Shown here in pieces: positions 11,199 to 22,180 of a DNA stretch of 64,000 nt. The number at the start of each line of letters is the position of its first letter. The stretch's first letter is position 1. The translations under genes were made by a program, and so were the position numbers. Source of the stretch: Leptidea sinapis (lineage: Eukaryota; Arthropoda; Insecta; Lepidoptera; Pieridae); assembly GCF_905404315.1 (NCBI RefSeq), contig NC_066309.1, forward strand, positions 4,712,001 to 4,776,000, given 5' to 3'. The notes under the pieces were generated by a model. The model saw only the letters and a program-made list of their open reading frames with translations. It ran no database searches and was not told where the DNA came from.

Positions 11199-11933
11199 CT
11201 AGCTGACCCGACAGACGTTGTTCTGTATATAATAAACTAGCTGACCCGGCAAACGTTGTTTTGCCATATAAAGTATAATTCACGCGATAGTTTTATAAGT
11301 AATAAAATATTGCATATATTATAGCCTGTACATCATTTTGTTCCATTGTCAATAGTTTTTGCAGCGCACGCAAAAATAGGTTTTCGATTTTACACCTTGT
11401 GTTACAAAAGAGCAATTATATTACGGATCCCTAATTTTGAAAAAAAAACATCTATAGCCTTCGTCGATAAATGGACTACCCAACACTGAAAGAATCATTC
11501 AAATCGGACCAGTAGTACCAGAGATTAGCGCGTTCAAACAAACAAACAAACACTGCAGCTTTATAATATTATAATAGTATAGATAAAATAATGTTTTTAT
11601 ATGAATTTGTCAATAATATATCATAACATCAAAAATTACTTCGTAAAATATGCACCCTGCTGTCGTAATGAAATTTTTTCACAGCAGAACTGTCAAACCG
11701 TGCTTCAATAAATTCTATCATAGAAATTATGTATGGACACATCAAAGGAAAAACAAATTTGTTGTTTTTATTATTTAATTTAGCAGCATTTTCCTATTTA
11801 TTCACCTTTTAAACCTTCTCTGGACTTCCACAAATAATTCAAGACCTAAATTTGCCAAATCAGTCCAACCGTTCTCGAGTTTTAGCGAGACTAACGAACA
11901 GCAATTCATTTTTATCTATTATATATAGATAGA
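11199..11933 (-). mobile_element. Helitron (outer), split by a second Helitron
   Basis: The 3' terminus on the minus strand (ACAGAACAACGTCTGTCGGG then TCAGCTAG) is at 11199-11236. The body resumes at 11585 and ends near 11933 with the 5' part that reads GAATTGCTGTTCGTTAG on the minus strand. The body matches the copy at 42673-43037 (TTTGACAGTTC, GACGTTTTG region), and the 5' end matches the piece at 63836-64000. It is non-coding. Confidence 0.75.
11237..11584 (-). mobile_element. Helitron nested inside another Helitron
   Basis: On the minus strand it starts TCTATACTATTATAATATTA and ends with the GGCAAA/TTTGCC hairpin plus GGGTCAGCTAG. The flanks are A on the left and T on the right (AATAAA|...|TAAAATA), a precise A/T insertion. 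It is nearly identical to the Helitrons at 52845-53208 and 58387-58750. Confidence 0.85.
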
Positions 11934-12043
11934 TAATACAGATTTATATTCTCTGAATGGAGGAAAATGTGTTGGGATTTGAATATAAGAATTCTAATAG
12001 ACACTAAAACTGGCAAATTGAACTTGCTATACCAACTTGCTTA

Positions 12044-12328
12044 CGGCCGTTCCCAATATTCAGTCTATCTCCTACTTGAGATAAAAATCGTAACCATCGT
12101 TGGCTTTTCTGTCCCAATAAACTTATCGACGGTAACTCACCTTATCCGTATACGCTGCCTGTCAACGGGACGACGTATAGCTTACCAGTGATAGAAGTTT
12201 GTAATTGCAATTCACGTAGAATGACTTATCGGGTATATTGGGACAGCTTCAGATTATTGACAGCTAATTACTGACAGTAGAAGGTAGTAATTTATCTCTA
12301 TCTGTAGATACTATATTGGGAACGGCCG
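12044..12328. mobile_element. PIF/Harbinger-like MITE, intact ends
   Basis: Terminal inverted repeats CGGCCGTTCCCAATA / TATTGGGAACGGCCG are flanked by a 3-bp duplication TTA (12041-12043 and 12329-12331), the target preference of the PIF/Harbinger superfamily. It is 285 bp with no coding capacity. Related copies are at 10608-10800 and 14123-14674. Confidence 0.8.
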
Positions 12329-12480
12329 TTAGAGGAAGCTCTCCCCGAACCTTGATTCTTTACGCGTCACTGCTGTGAATTGCCTTCTTCTGCTGTAAAA
12401 ATAACCAACAGTTTTTCACTTTCATTGGCAATTTTCCGAAACCAAAACCCCAGTGTGCCGATAGGCTTATTCTTTCAGTC

Positions 12481-12700
12481 TTAGATAATTTTTACGTTTG
12501 GATAGAGCCTCTTACTGCTAGACAGCCGATAAAAAGGCCAGGTTTATTACTTTACTATGCGTGACAAGCTACGTTTTTATACTCGCGTTTTGTATATCAT
12601 TTTGTATTAGAGTGCGTGCATTGCTCAAAATAGAGGTTAACTGTCAACCTCAATTTTTTTTTCGACTTTTTCACAGCTGTCACATTCCTATCTAACCGTA
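12481..12700 (+). repeat. interspersed repeat, AGATAATTT family (copy 1)
   Basis: The blocks TTAGATAATTTTTACG, GATAGAGCCTCTT, GGCCAGGTTTATTACTTTA, GTGACAAGCTACG, GTGCGTGCATTGCTCAAAAT, GGTTAACTGTCAACCTC and CACAGCTGTCACA recur in the same order at 21770, 29663, 61218 and 62768. The two ends are loosely complementary, which suggests a MITE. It ends about 100 bp before the last Popeye exon. Confidence 0.65.
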
Positions 12701-12804
12701 AAAATGGTCTAAGCTTTCAGGCTTAAAGCAGAACATATAGATTTAGTCACTTATCACAATTTGCCTAACCTGTTATATTTATTAAACTAATCCTTTTTAT
12801 ACAG

Positions 12805-13022
12805 ATTACTGGTGTAACTTGAACAGCTCACCGAATCCTCACAAACGTAATGGTATTCCATCATCGTTACCCGAAGCAGACGAGGAGTTAGTTCCACTTG
12901 CAGAAAATGAAGCCCCTGCAGCATCATCCGATGATCTTTCAATAGCAGATAGCTGCCCTGACACCTCCTCCAAGTATCATAGTTGCGAAGCCGTAGAGAC
13001 GGATGACGAACTAAGACATTAA
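12805..13022 (+). CDS. bves: Popeye-domain protein, terminal exon (acidic tail)
   Basis: The acceptor TTTTTATACAG ends at 12804. The two first bases complete an Asn codon started in the previous exon, then come YWCNLNSSPNPHKRNG and a long acidic, Ser-rich tail (EADEELVPLAENE, SSDDLS, ETDDELRH) ending in TAA at 13020-13022. Family tails are poorly conserved and often acidic and serine-rich, so the match rests on reading frame, phase and the downstream polyadenylation signal more than on sequence. There are no premature stops. An alternative last exon further right cannot be excluded. Confidence 0.85.
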
Positions 13023-13039
13023 ATTCCAGTGAAAAATCA

Positions 13040-13045
13040 AATAAA
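13040..13045 (+). promoter_or_regulatory. polyadenylation signal AATAAA of the Popeye gene
   Basis: A canonical AATAAA starts 18 bases after the stop codon, followed by a T-rich stretch. The 3' UTR would be very short. An HP-family repeat starts about 95 bases downstream. Confidence 0.7.
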
Positions 13046-13140
13046 CATTGTACCATTTATGTTATGGGCTACATAGAAGTATTATACTATCGTCTCGTAG
13101 TGCGAGTCGTACTAAACCCACCTCGGCTCGAACAATTTTA

Positions 13141-13433
13141 ATTTTTTTTTATGTAATTAAGAGACGAGATTAGCAGGATGTTCAGTTGATAAAAATTTGT
13201 CCTGCCAATTACAATGCAATTCTTGAAGAACAGATAAATTCTGAGCGGCAATACAATAGCGCTCGTCACCTCGAGACATAAGATGTTAAGTCTCATTTGC
13301 CCAGTAAATTAACTAGCTACGGCGCCCTTCAGATCGAAACACAATAATGCTTACACATTTTTGCTTCACGGCAGAAATAGGCGCCGTTGGGGTACCCATA
13401 ATCTAGCCGGCATCTGTGCCTCCCACTGGTGTT
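13141..13433 (-). repeat. HP-family repeat, copy 4
   Basis: Near full length, with T-rich start (A-tail on the minus strand), a degraded hairpin, CACCTCGAGACATAAGATG, GAAATAGGCGCCGTTG, and the distal CCTCCCACTGGTG end. It starts about 95 bp after the Popeye gene's AATAAA. Confidence 0.8.
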
Positions 13434-14122
13434 TTAATTACAAATATATTGTTATACTTGTTGTATAAGACTTAAGTTAACGGAAAATATCGTTTAGATT
13501 TTGATTTCCTTAAGAGTGTCGAAATATACGTTTAATGCGGCATAAATCACCGTATCTTTTTGTTAACTTAGAAGTTTGATTTTTTTACAGCTTCAAGAGA
13601 CTGTAGACCTGAGTATATCGTTTCAATTTAAACTCGATACCTCCAAGCGTTCCCGAGATCTGACACAGATCAAAGACATACAGACGGACGGACCAAAAAG
13701 TGATTTTTTTTCGCTTTTAGGCCTTTAGAAAATAAAATTATCGTCCATTCAAAGAATTGATAATTGAAAATGAATTATTTATGATAATAAAATTATGTTG
13801 CTTATGATACAGTGTTTTATTAAAAATCTTACTACTGCTGTGCGTTTGTTGTATTGGGAGATTTCTATAAGGCTATTTAAGGAAAAGGGATGAACAAATA
13901 TACTGATACTGGAGGAATTAAGAGAAGAAGAGCGTTAGTAATATCATTAATACTATAAACAAGCTTCTATTCAATATTTTAAAGTTTTTAAAAACTTGAT
14001 ACACGTTAAATTTTTGCTTAGAAGAGATAAAAGAAATTTTATAAACTTGAAACATTTGATTTAATAAATAAGTTAATTTTTATTCTTTTGAGCAGCACTT
14101 TGACACATATAATTGCCGTGTC
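13434..14122. other. intergenic AT-rich DNA, no feature recognised
   Basis: There is no repeat shared with the rest of the window and no coding signal. Confidence 0.4.
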
Positions 14123-14674
14123 TGCCGTTCCCAAAATACAATCTACACATAGTGATAAATATCAATACCTTCTACTGTCAGTTACTAGCTGTCAGTAATT
14201 TGAAGCTGTCCCAATATTTTTTTTTTATGGAATAGGAGGACAAACGAGCGTACGGGTCACCTGATGTTAAGTGATCACCGCCGCCCACACTCTCCTGCAA
14301 CACCAGAGGAATCACAAGAGCGTTGCCGGCCTTTAAGGAAGGTGTACGCGCTTTTCTTGAAGGTACCCATGTCGTATCGTCCCGGAAACACCGCACAAGG
14401 AAGCTCATTCCACAGCTTCGTGGTACGAGGAAGAAAGTAAGTATATATATACATATTTATACCCGATAAGTCATTCGTATCGCCTTATATTGGGACGCGT
14501 GAATTGAAATTTCCATACAAACATCTAACTCTGGTAAGCTATACGTCGTCCCATTGACAGACAGCGTGTACGGATAAGGTGAGTGACCATCGGATAAGTT
14601 TGTTGGGATAGAAAAGTCAACGATAGCTACGATTTTTATCCCAAGTAAGAGATACTGAATATTGGGAACAGCCG
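14123..14674 (-). mobile_element. PIF/Harbinger-like MITE interrupted by a LINE-J end
   Basis: The ends CTGCCGTTCCCAAAATA and TATTGGGAACAGCCG are inverted repeats of the family at 12044. The interior matches that copy in reverse (ACCCGATAAGTCATTC, AAGCTATACGTCGTCCCA, GGATAAGGTGAG) but is broken at about 14216 by a LINE-J 3' fragment. The MITE therefore predates the LINE insertion. Confidence 0.75.
14216..14437 (-). mobile_element. LINE-J 3' end, nested in a MITE
   Basis: The minus-strand reading gives the FLVRCFRDDTTWVPSRKART region and ends in the family's TATTCCATAAAAAAAA. It is 5'-truncated, about 220 bp. Target duplication is not clear. Confidence 0.8.
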
Positions 14675-15408
14675 ATATAACATGAGGGCAAATAAATATC
14701 TGTAGTTACCGACCATGTGTGCAGCAACATATTGTCATGGTAGTACTTATAATTTCCGATCATAATAATTAAATGCATACAAAAATTTGTGACCGTGCCG
14801 ATGACAATTCTCTAATAATTTACCTTTAATGGTTCTGTAATTACTATAATAATAATCCCAAAATAATTTCAATAAATTGTAAATTAAAATAAAAAATTAT
14901 GCAAACAATTATGAAACAAAAAATGTTCTCATCTGAAATAACAATCAATTCATCTATTAAGAAAACAATTTACACGCAATACATTTTAATCGTGTATCCA
15001 TATTATTCCATCTCCGTGGCGATAATATGCCACTATGCCCTAAGCAAGCGTTGCATTTAAAAAAAGGTCAACCAAATAATCATCTTTGAAAAAATCGAAT
15101 ATGTTCCAAGAAAGTTAATAGATAGTGACTGACACCAATCTTAAGTAACTATCACTTATCCTCAAGCATCATTCGGGTTCAAAACACGATGCAACGCTTC
15201 TACTCGTAGGTGAGGAAAGCCTAATATCTTGAACAAGTCTTGGCGAGGATGCCTCCGCGCCCCCTGATTATACAATACTCAGAATAAGGGCACTTTGTAA
15301 GCAAAAGCGATTTCAAAGTATGTATGGCGTGGATTGGCATGGACATGAAAAATCTTTGAATTACGACCTATAGTCGTAGACCACAATAGTAGAATACATC
15401 TTGACAGG
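14675..15408. other. intergenic, mostly unrecognised
   Basis: AT-rich to about 15000. From 15170 on the base composition rises toward the retroelement-like frame that follows, and may belong to it (GCGAGGATGCCTCCGCGCCC at about 15242). Confidence 0.35.
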
Positions 15409-15756
15409 ATGAATCAGGCACAAGATTGGTCTGAAGAGGGAAGAGGCCAACCTCCAAAAATAGATCACTATAGAGCGGTTATAATGATGATTATGATGCT
15501 TAAATTTGTGAATGATATCAAATTAAATTGTAACAATGCTGCTCCGACTGCTGAAGACAGCAAGCGTCGCAAATATATCGGTCTCAGTGAGTCAAACATC
15601 TTTGTGCCGTTTGGTGTCGATAAACTTGGCGCCTGGGGCCCAGAGGCGCGGAGAATGTACAAAGTACTATCTTCGCGCCTCAATAAAGCGACTAGAATGA
15701 GGAATCCCAAGCGCTGGAAGCTATTTCGGTCAACGGATCACCTTAGCTACTAGTAC
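15409..15756 (+). pseudogene. retroelement-like reading frame, C-terminal piece
   Basis: This open frame of 114 codons contains KYIGLSESNIFVPFGVDKLG, then AWGPEARRMYKVLSSRL. It resembles the segment (FVPxxxExLGxWGxxA) found after the reverse transcriptase in some animal non-LTR retroelement proteins. No reverse transcriptase motifs lie upstream, and the expected QRxSxAIQxGNA ending is missing. I treat it as a decayed fragment. A real exon of an unknown gene is the less likely alternative. Confidence 0.45.
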
Positions 15757-16689
15757 GTAGTAGTACGCTTCCCCGTAAAGATTGTTTTAATTTTATGTAA
15801 TCATAGTATTGTAGATATAGTTATAAGATTTGTTTTAATTGTAACATCATGTATCAAATGCCAAAGTTTACAGCACTTATTACCAAGTTGCATAACATGC
15901 ATAAATTATCCAATATAGATGGTCTTGCATGTTGTGCCCTATGGTAGATGTAGCTATGCTTATGTGGCAGGCAATCTAAAGCTGTCAGCGGCGGCACGAA
16001 CGTAACAAGATACCTGCTGCACTATCGGAACTCACAATTACCTTCGAGTATAGAACAATAAGCATAGCTTAATTTGATTTTGAAAGTTTTCATACAATCT
16101 ATCGTGTTTTTCCTTAACAGAGTGCAAATGAAACTTCTTGTTTCAAAAAGGTTCAATATTTACTATAATAACTTTTACACATCATTTATACTGATTCCAT
16201 TTAAAAATATCATCTACACCGATTTCTCTCGTTTGAAAAGGATTTATATAATCACTTCTATCCGTATATTTCACAGATTCCTCGAATTTCAAAAGTGTTT
16301 ATAAAATGCTTTTTACACGTTATTAAAATTAAATGCATCAATTCTAAACATTTGAATGTTCGTTTTTTTAAAACCGATTTCTGGCGATCAAAGCACCAGA
16401 CACTTGTGTATAGAATTTTTGTCAGTCCTTTTTTAATGGAATAGGATTCTTTTGTTGATTTTCGCAGTGGCTTAAGTCAGGAAGAATGTCATTTTCTGTA
16501 TAAAAACTTGTCACCTGAGGACATTATCTTGATCGAAAAGGACAAAGCCAGCTGAAAGAATCCTTTCTTTTGATAATTTGCCTATGAAAGCTTAAAATAT
16601 TCGAAGCATTGGTAACAAAATGATATTTATTTTACCAGCAAATCATAGTACAGTAATGCTTGAAACGAATGGACAGTAAAGTAATTGCA
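15757..16689. other. intergenic, no feature recognised
   Basis: An AT-rich stretch. A short GC-richer patch at 15980-16060 (GTCAGCGGCGGCACGAACG) has no match elsewhere in the window. Confidence 0.35.
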
Positions 16690-17080
16690 GTATCTATATA
16701 TGAAAAAGTTTGCGAGAAACATCCACGCAGCTAAGTCGTCTTACATCACGCGGAGTATGCGTCCTCCCATTCCGCTAAAGTGACGAATGAGTTTTTAAAG
16801 GCCTCGAATGTAGAACTGAATAACGCTGGATGCGTTAAGAGTTCTCTATTTATCCATACAGTCCGGACCTTAACTTATGAATTATAACCCTTTATTATAA
16901 CCCTTATGAATTATTTCAATTGCCAAAATTTAAATACTAAGCAAATAAAAGAATTTAACAAGCCTTGAAGAGGGAGGTATTTAATACGTCTTTCAGGAAG
17001 ACTGGATTACTTAACTGTTTCATGGAATGTCTCCAAAAATGCAAAAATGTGTAAATAGTGAAGAAAAATTCTTAGAAAGT
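16690..17080 (+). pseudogene. mariner-like transposase remnant, C-terminal region
   Basis: Several frames together give NIHAAKSSYIT, then PYSPDLNL (the conserved SPDLNP block of the catalytic core), then LPKFKY, LKREVFNTSF and NCFMECLQKCKN, the order seen at the C-terminus of mariner transposases. Stops and frameshifts are many. It is a different lineage from the relics at 1-629 and 33681-34870. Confidence 0.55.
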
Positions 17081-17229
17081 AATAAATAACACGTCAAAAC
17101 CATAATATTTGGCATTATTAATAAAAATATTTCATTATTCAGAATCCAGAAACATACACGGTACACCTACGTATTCCATTCATTCTTTTTGATGATATTA
17201 GTAAGGCCAGATTCACACCTACACGATGA

Positions 17230-17760
17230 AATTATAAATAAATAAATCCTTTATTTTGCTAGAAAACATGTAACAATGGGTGTAAATAGTTTTAATGTAT
17301 CAATGTTATCGGCCATTTCTGGCATGCAAAATTATTACTAACAAAATTTTAGTTATTATTATAATTGATTTAACATTAACAATTTCTATATTTCATCAAG
17401 CACTTAGGTTTATTTAAATTATAATTATTATTTTTAAATGTCATTATTCAAAGACTAGAATAAATATATATTTTAAAGTCAATTTAATTTAACCTATTGT
17501 GTCAACATTTCATTTATGGAATAAAAACATTTATCTATAAGCCATGTAAAAAGATCCTTTTTAAATCGTTGGACGGGTAATACGCGTAAGCTTGGAGGGA
17601 GTTTATTAAATATTTTATACACATGACATAGCTACATTTTCCGTAGGATGCATTATGAAATTTTCGTGCAATCACCAGTATGTCACCGTTTCTTGTATTT
17701 CTCGGTTAATATCTCTTGCCTTATAATAATAAGGATTCTAATTCCATGACGACGTCACAA
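17230..17760 (-). pseudogene. LINE ORF2 C-terminus and 3' tail
   Basis: The minus-strand translation at 17500-17650 gives FNKLPPSLRVLP and FKKDLFTWLIDKCFYS followed by a stop, a C-terminal block typical of lepidopteran LINE ORF2 proteins. The tail ends at 17230 with AAAATAAAGGATTTATTTAT. It is 5'-truncated. Confidence 0.65.
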
Positions 17761-17927
17761 TGAAAATCTGTGAGTGATGAATGAACCGAATTGTAATCTG
17801 AAAGAGCCCGGTATTACATTGACTAACATAATGGTGACTTAATTTGATTCATAACAGTGATAATATTTAAACGAAAATAATAATTCAAGGCATAGAAGTT
17901 ACATCTTTTGGTTCACGCAATTTTATC

Positions 17928-17990
17928 AAAGAAACTTTGCAGTTCCTTTAAACCCAGGCGTAACTTTTAAACACACAAATATAATACATA
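17928..17990 (+). repeat. third copy of the short repeat seen at 3555-3860
   Basis: CTTTGCAGTTCCTTTAAACC followed by CAGGCGTAACTTTTAAACAC matches 3640-3685 with single-base changes. Confidence 0.65.
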
Positions 17991-18091
17991 TGTGTGGGTA
18001 TGTACTATCTACATACTGGTAAGGATTATTCCCGAATGGTGCCGATCAGTATAAGTAGTAGGAAGAAAGAATAAACAAACAACATATAGAA

Positions 18092-18400
18092 GTGGGAGGC
18101 TCCTTTGCACCACAGGATACCGGCTAGCTTATGGGTACCACAACGACGCCTATTTCTGCCGTGAAGGAGTAATATGTAAGCATTACTGTGTTTCGGTCTG
18201 AAGGGCGCCGTAGCTAGTGAAATTACTGGACAAATGAGACTTAACATCTTATGTGTCAAGGTGACGAGCACAGTTGTATTGCCGCTCAGAATTTTTGGGT
18301 TTTCAAGAATCCTGAGCGCCACTGCATTAAATGGGCAGGACGCATCAATTAACATCAGCTGAACTTCGTGCTCATCTAGTGCCTTACTGTCATAAAAAAA
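18092..18400 (+). repeat. HP-family repeat, copy 5
   Basis: Near full length from GTGGGAGGCTCCTTTGCAC to the terminal CATAAAAAAAA. The hairpin is largely kept (TGCCGCTCAG ... CTGAGCGCCA). Confidence 0.8.
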
Positions 18401-19263
18401 ATATATAGAGCGATTACTACCTGGCTATTTAATGAATAAATTATGTGTGTAATGGAATTTGTTAATTTTCTTATACTATTAAAATGGGTAACAGTGAAGC
18501 CTGGGTTTATAAAACGGACTGACACTCTTAAGTTTATCTTCGCATCACAACTAGGACACTTAACTCTACTCTACTAGAATGACGCTTATATTAATTATCA
18601 AACACTAAGTATCTACTCATGTTATCGTTAAAGAGATCAGTGATAGGCCATGGTGTGATCTTTAGTTTGATGTAAAGAACGTCATTATACTATCATCCTG
18701 CTTACTATAAGTATTTTGAAGACGACGATAAATAGAACGAAATAATATTTAACAACTATTAAAGTCATAAAGTCAAAAATATTTTATTGACATAAAATCA
18801 AAAGATTGCTCGTCAACGTTAATCACAAAAAATAGAATTCAGATACATACTGTGGATCAACTTGGTAGGTGATTATTTTAGGTTATATACGGATATTTTT
18901 GTATATTCGTCCATTAATAGAACAGGCAAAGGGTTCAAGCTCATACAGCCAAATTGGACATGTAGTCGATATTAATTGGTAAGCACGTCAACTAACCTCG
19001 ACTGTTTTATAATATCTATATTGCAGTACTTTCAAAATTCCCACAGATATATATTAAAAGCGGGCGCTTGTGATCTGACCGCTTTAATTTCAGCGTTAAC
19101 CTTAATTCTCTTGTTTAAGAAACGAATAGAATGAAACTGAAGCAGTACCTGTAACAATTAACACCAATTAAGATGCCTAATACCTAACCTTTAACGTAAA
19201 ACGTTAGAAGAATTATAGATCGCAGAAATATAATTGGTGCATATAAGCCGTAATAGCGTATTA
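18401..19263. other. intergenic, no feature recognised
   Basis: AT-rich DNA without repeats shared with the rest of the window. Confidence 0.4.
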
Positions 19264-19650
19264 CAGTTTTTTTTTTATGAAATAGGAGGACAAACGAGCG
19301 TACGGGTCAACTGGTGTTAAGTGATCACCGCCGCCCACATTTTCTTGCAACACCAGAGGAATCACAAGAGCGTTGCCGGCCTTTAAGGAAGGTGTACGCG
19401 CTTTTTTTGAAGGTACCCATGTCGTATCGTCCCGGAAACACCGCACAAGGAAGCTCATTCCACAGCGTTGTAGTACGGGGAAGAAAGCTCCTTGAAAACC
19501 GCACTGTGGAGGACCGACACACATCCAGATGGTGGGGATGATATCCTAACTTGTGGCGTGTCGTGCGAAGGTCGAATTCGGCGGCAGGAATCAGGTTAAG
19601 CAGCTCTTCGGAACACTCAACGTGATAAATGCGGTAGAAGACACACAATG
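19264..19650 (-). pseudogene. LINE-J 3' end, about 385 bp
   Basis: One minus-strand frame is open from YRIYHVECSEELLNLIPAAE through RTTRHKLGYHPHHLDV and RSFLPRTTTLWNELPCAVF to KGRQRSCDSSGVA, the C-terminus of a jockey-like ORF2. This is the best preserved tail copy. It ends in TTTCATAAAAAAAA, with no 5' part. Confidence 0.85.
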
Positions 19651-20929
19651 AAGCGTTATTAAAATATCATATTACCTATTTTATATATAGTAATATTAGC
19701 TTTGATAGGACCCGTTTAATAATGCTGTAGATCAAGTCATAGAATCATGCCGATCACCAGCAGTCATCTCATCGAAGTACAAGGATCGTCTCGTTCTCTC
19801 AGAGACAGCAGTTATACTCATATGACCAGTCGAATGCTCCGCTGTATACAGCCTCACAGAATGATTGCGTGCGCGCTACTAAAGTCGTTTGACATTGACG
19901 TTTCTGTCGACTGTCATTCAGTTTGAATGAATGAGGCACGCCATTGACTCGCGTCGTAAGTCGATACTCGAGGTTGTGGAATGCGTCATGACATGATTTA
20001 CTGCGATAGCTATAGTGTTAGAATGAGATTGCACACATTTTATTATTCTTAATTATAATTTAATGAGACATTTAACTATTAGTCAAAATATAAGCCTGTA
20101 AGAATGGTAATTTGCTAATTAGTTCTAAGGATTTTGTATAAATATAGTGTACCTGAATCAAGATAACATATATTCCACATATTACCCAAGAATCGCCAGC
20201 AGTTGTTTTATTTAACCAGCAATCGCTCTGCCTCTAAAAAAAACTATTAATTAGGGAAAACTTGCCACAATAAACACGTGAAACTCAAATCAGTGAAGCC
20301 GAAAAAATAGCAAGCACAATCAAGCAGTTAAGCCGATAAACAGAAAAAAAATCTTAAAATATTGTTTTCACACCATTGGCACCAGATGCTTAAGCATACA
20401 TAAACTAATGTTTTTTTTTAAGAATATTTGATATTCAATCACGGAATGAATATGATTATTTCAATTATCAATGTATTATGATATTGGCACCTGTACAATA
20501 ATTTTCAATGATATTTCACTATTACTAGAACACTATTTAAAACAGGTATTAATTTCTTCAACTAGTAAATATAACACAGAAATAGCGTATGTAAATCATA
20601 GTTACGATCGCTTTAAAAATACTTGTAATTAGGTTAATTCGGAAATAACCCAGATAAATTGTCTTGTGTGACACTTAATCTCGACCAATCGTTTTTTAAT
20701 CCAACAGCTTGCAATTCAAAAATTGTTTTACTGTGTATTGTATGTGACGACAACAGCCTATGCTATTTTGTAACATCAAAGGTGACATCAAAGCTAATCA
20801 CGTTTGCATATTCCATTTTCAGGGTGTTATATTTGACGTAAGTACATCAAAATTGTTGAGTGAGCTTCTTTGCGAGGACTGTTATTTTTTAATTTATTTA
20901 GTGGCACGGGATGCAAGTCCATAGGCCTG
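19651..20929. other. intergenic, unrecognised; CpG-rich patch
   Basis: The segment 19780-20000 has many CpGs (GCGTGCGCGCTACTAAAGTC, GACTCGCGTCGTAAGTCG) but no open frame or family match. It could be a solo LTR or a promoter-like patch; I could not find paired ends. The rest is AT-rich. Confidence 0.3.
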
Positions 20930-21110
20930 CGAGGACTGATTCCTCTGGTGTTGCAAGAGTCGTTTTTTAATATTGTTTTGTATAACTTGCAATGAGCGAT
21001 TCTCTCCTAACACAGATTATCTTAATCTACCAGGAGAGTTTCATATGTGATTGTAAATGACTGTGTACAAATAAAGAAATTTTGATTTTTTGATTTTGAT
21101 TTTTTTTTTT
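20930..21110 (+). repeat. LINE-J rump and a second LINE-type tail
   Basis: GATTCCTCTGGTGTTGCAAG at about 20938-20957 is a LINE-J scrap. Then TGTACAAATAAAGAAATTTT followed by (GATTTT)n is a common LINE 3' end. Confidence 0.5.
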
Positions 21111-21241
21111 TGATAAAAGAGTGGGTGGTGGTAATCACTCACACAATAGATAATCCGAATGCTGGGTTGTCCTCACAGAACAGTTGTTCTGTGGTTGTAT
21201 ACATTCAATAAAAAAACAAAAGGACGGATGTATTTGAAGTT

Positions 21242-21551
21242 TTTTTTTTATGAAAATAAGGGACGAGACGAACAGGACGTTCCACTGATGGTAATTGATA
21301 CGCCCTGCCCATTACAATCCAGTGCCGCTCAGGATTCTTGAAGAACCTAAAAATTCTGAGCGGCTCTACAATTGCGCTCGTCTCTTTCGGACGTAAAATG
21401 TTAAGTCGAGTTTTCCCAGTAAGTTTACTAGGTACGACGCCCTTCAGATCGAAACACAGTAATGTATACACATTATTGCTTCACGGCAGAAATAGGCGCC
21501 GTTGTGATACCCATAATCTAGCCGGCACCCTGTGCAAAGAAGCCCACTGGT
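21242..21551 (-). repeat. HP-family repeat, copy 6
   Basis: Full-length copy. The hairpin arms GTGCCGCTCAGGATTCTTG and CTGAGCGGCTC are visible. It ends at AGCCCACTGGTA. Confidence 0.8.
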
Positions 21552-21959
21552 AAAAAGTTATAGGAGTCTCCCACAGTTAATTTTAACTTGATTCCTCTAC
21601 GTGACGTATCCGAGGTAAAGTGATTGAGACAGACGAACAGCTGATATATAATAAGTGATCCTTTAAGGATTCTACTTCTATGAGGGGTTCAGTTCCATAA
21701 AAACATTCACAGTATAATAATAATTCATTTCTGTAACCAACTTAGTTACATATTAATAATTGGTATAATCTTAGATAATTTATAAGTCTAGATAGAGCTG
21801 CTGACACCCGATGAAAACAGGCCAGGTTTATTACTTTAGTGCGCGTGACAAGCTTTGAATACATAAATTAGTGTAATTACACTCGCGATTTGTATGTCAC
21901 TTTGTGTTCATTTATTTATTTATTTAGAAATACCAACATTTGTTTACATTGATGCATTA

Positions 21960-22180
21960 TCTATATATATATATATATATATATATATTTAAGAGATTTC
22001 CACGTATATAGTCACTCATCACGATATCTCTGGAACCATTAGAGCTATCTTTAGCTTTTGAAATTTGGTAGGAATATTCTTTTCACCGAGTAGAGGTCAG
22101 CTAAGAACGGATTTTACGAAATTCCCTCCGTAAGAGTTTTTTTTTAATATGAACAGAACAACGTCTGTCGGGGCAGCTAG
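21960..22180 (+). mobile_element. non-autonomous Helitron with (TA)n near its 5' end
   Basis: It starts TCTATATATATATATATATA and ends with the ACAGA/TCTGT hairpin and GGGGCAGCTAG. The TA repeat covers about 21963-21989. It has no coding capacity. Confidence 0.65.

Larger units (their letters stand above)
878..13045 (+). other. bves: 3' part of a Popeye-domain gene (three exons, two introns)
   Basis: Three exons on the + strand join in frame: 878-985 (phase 0 both ends), 7131-7425 (ends with one extra base) and 12805-13022 (starts with two bases, completing AAT, Asn). Donors are AAG|GTAAGT and TCCA|GTGAGT. Acceptors are AACCAG, ATTTCAG and TATACAG. The product visible here is 206 residues and matches the Popeye domain family: membrane proteins of muscle and other tissues whose cytoplasmic domain binds cAMP. 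The N-terminal exons with the transmembrane segments must lie left of the window. The introns are 6145 and 5379 bp and consist largely of transposons. The end at 13045 is the polyadenylation signal. Confidence 0.9.

Noticed and set aside
19780..20250. Possible solo LTR
   Set aside because: No paired TG...CA ends or target duplication could be found, and no internal retrovirus-like sequence is present.
21960..21990. (TA)n tract as an origin or matrix site
   Set aside because: It is a simple microsatellite at a Helitron's 5' end; nothing else supports a function.
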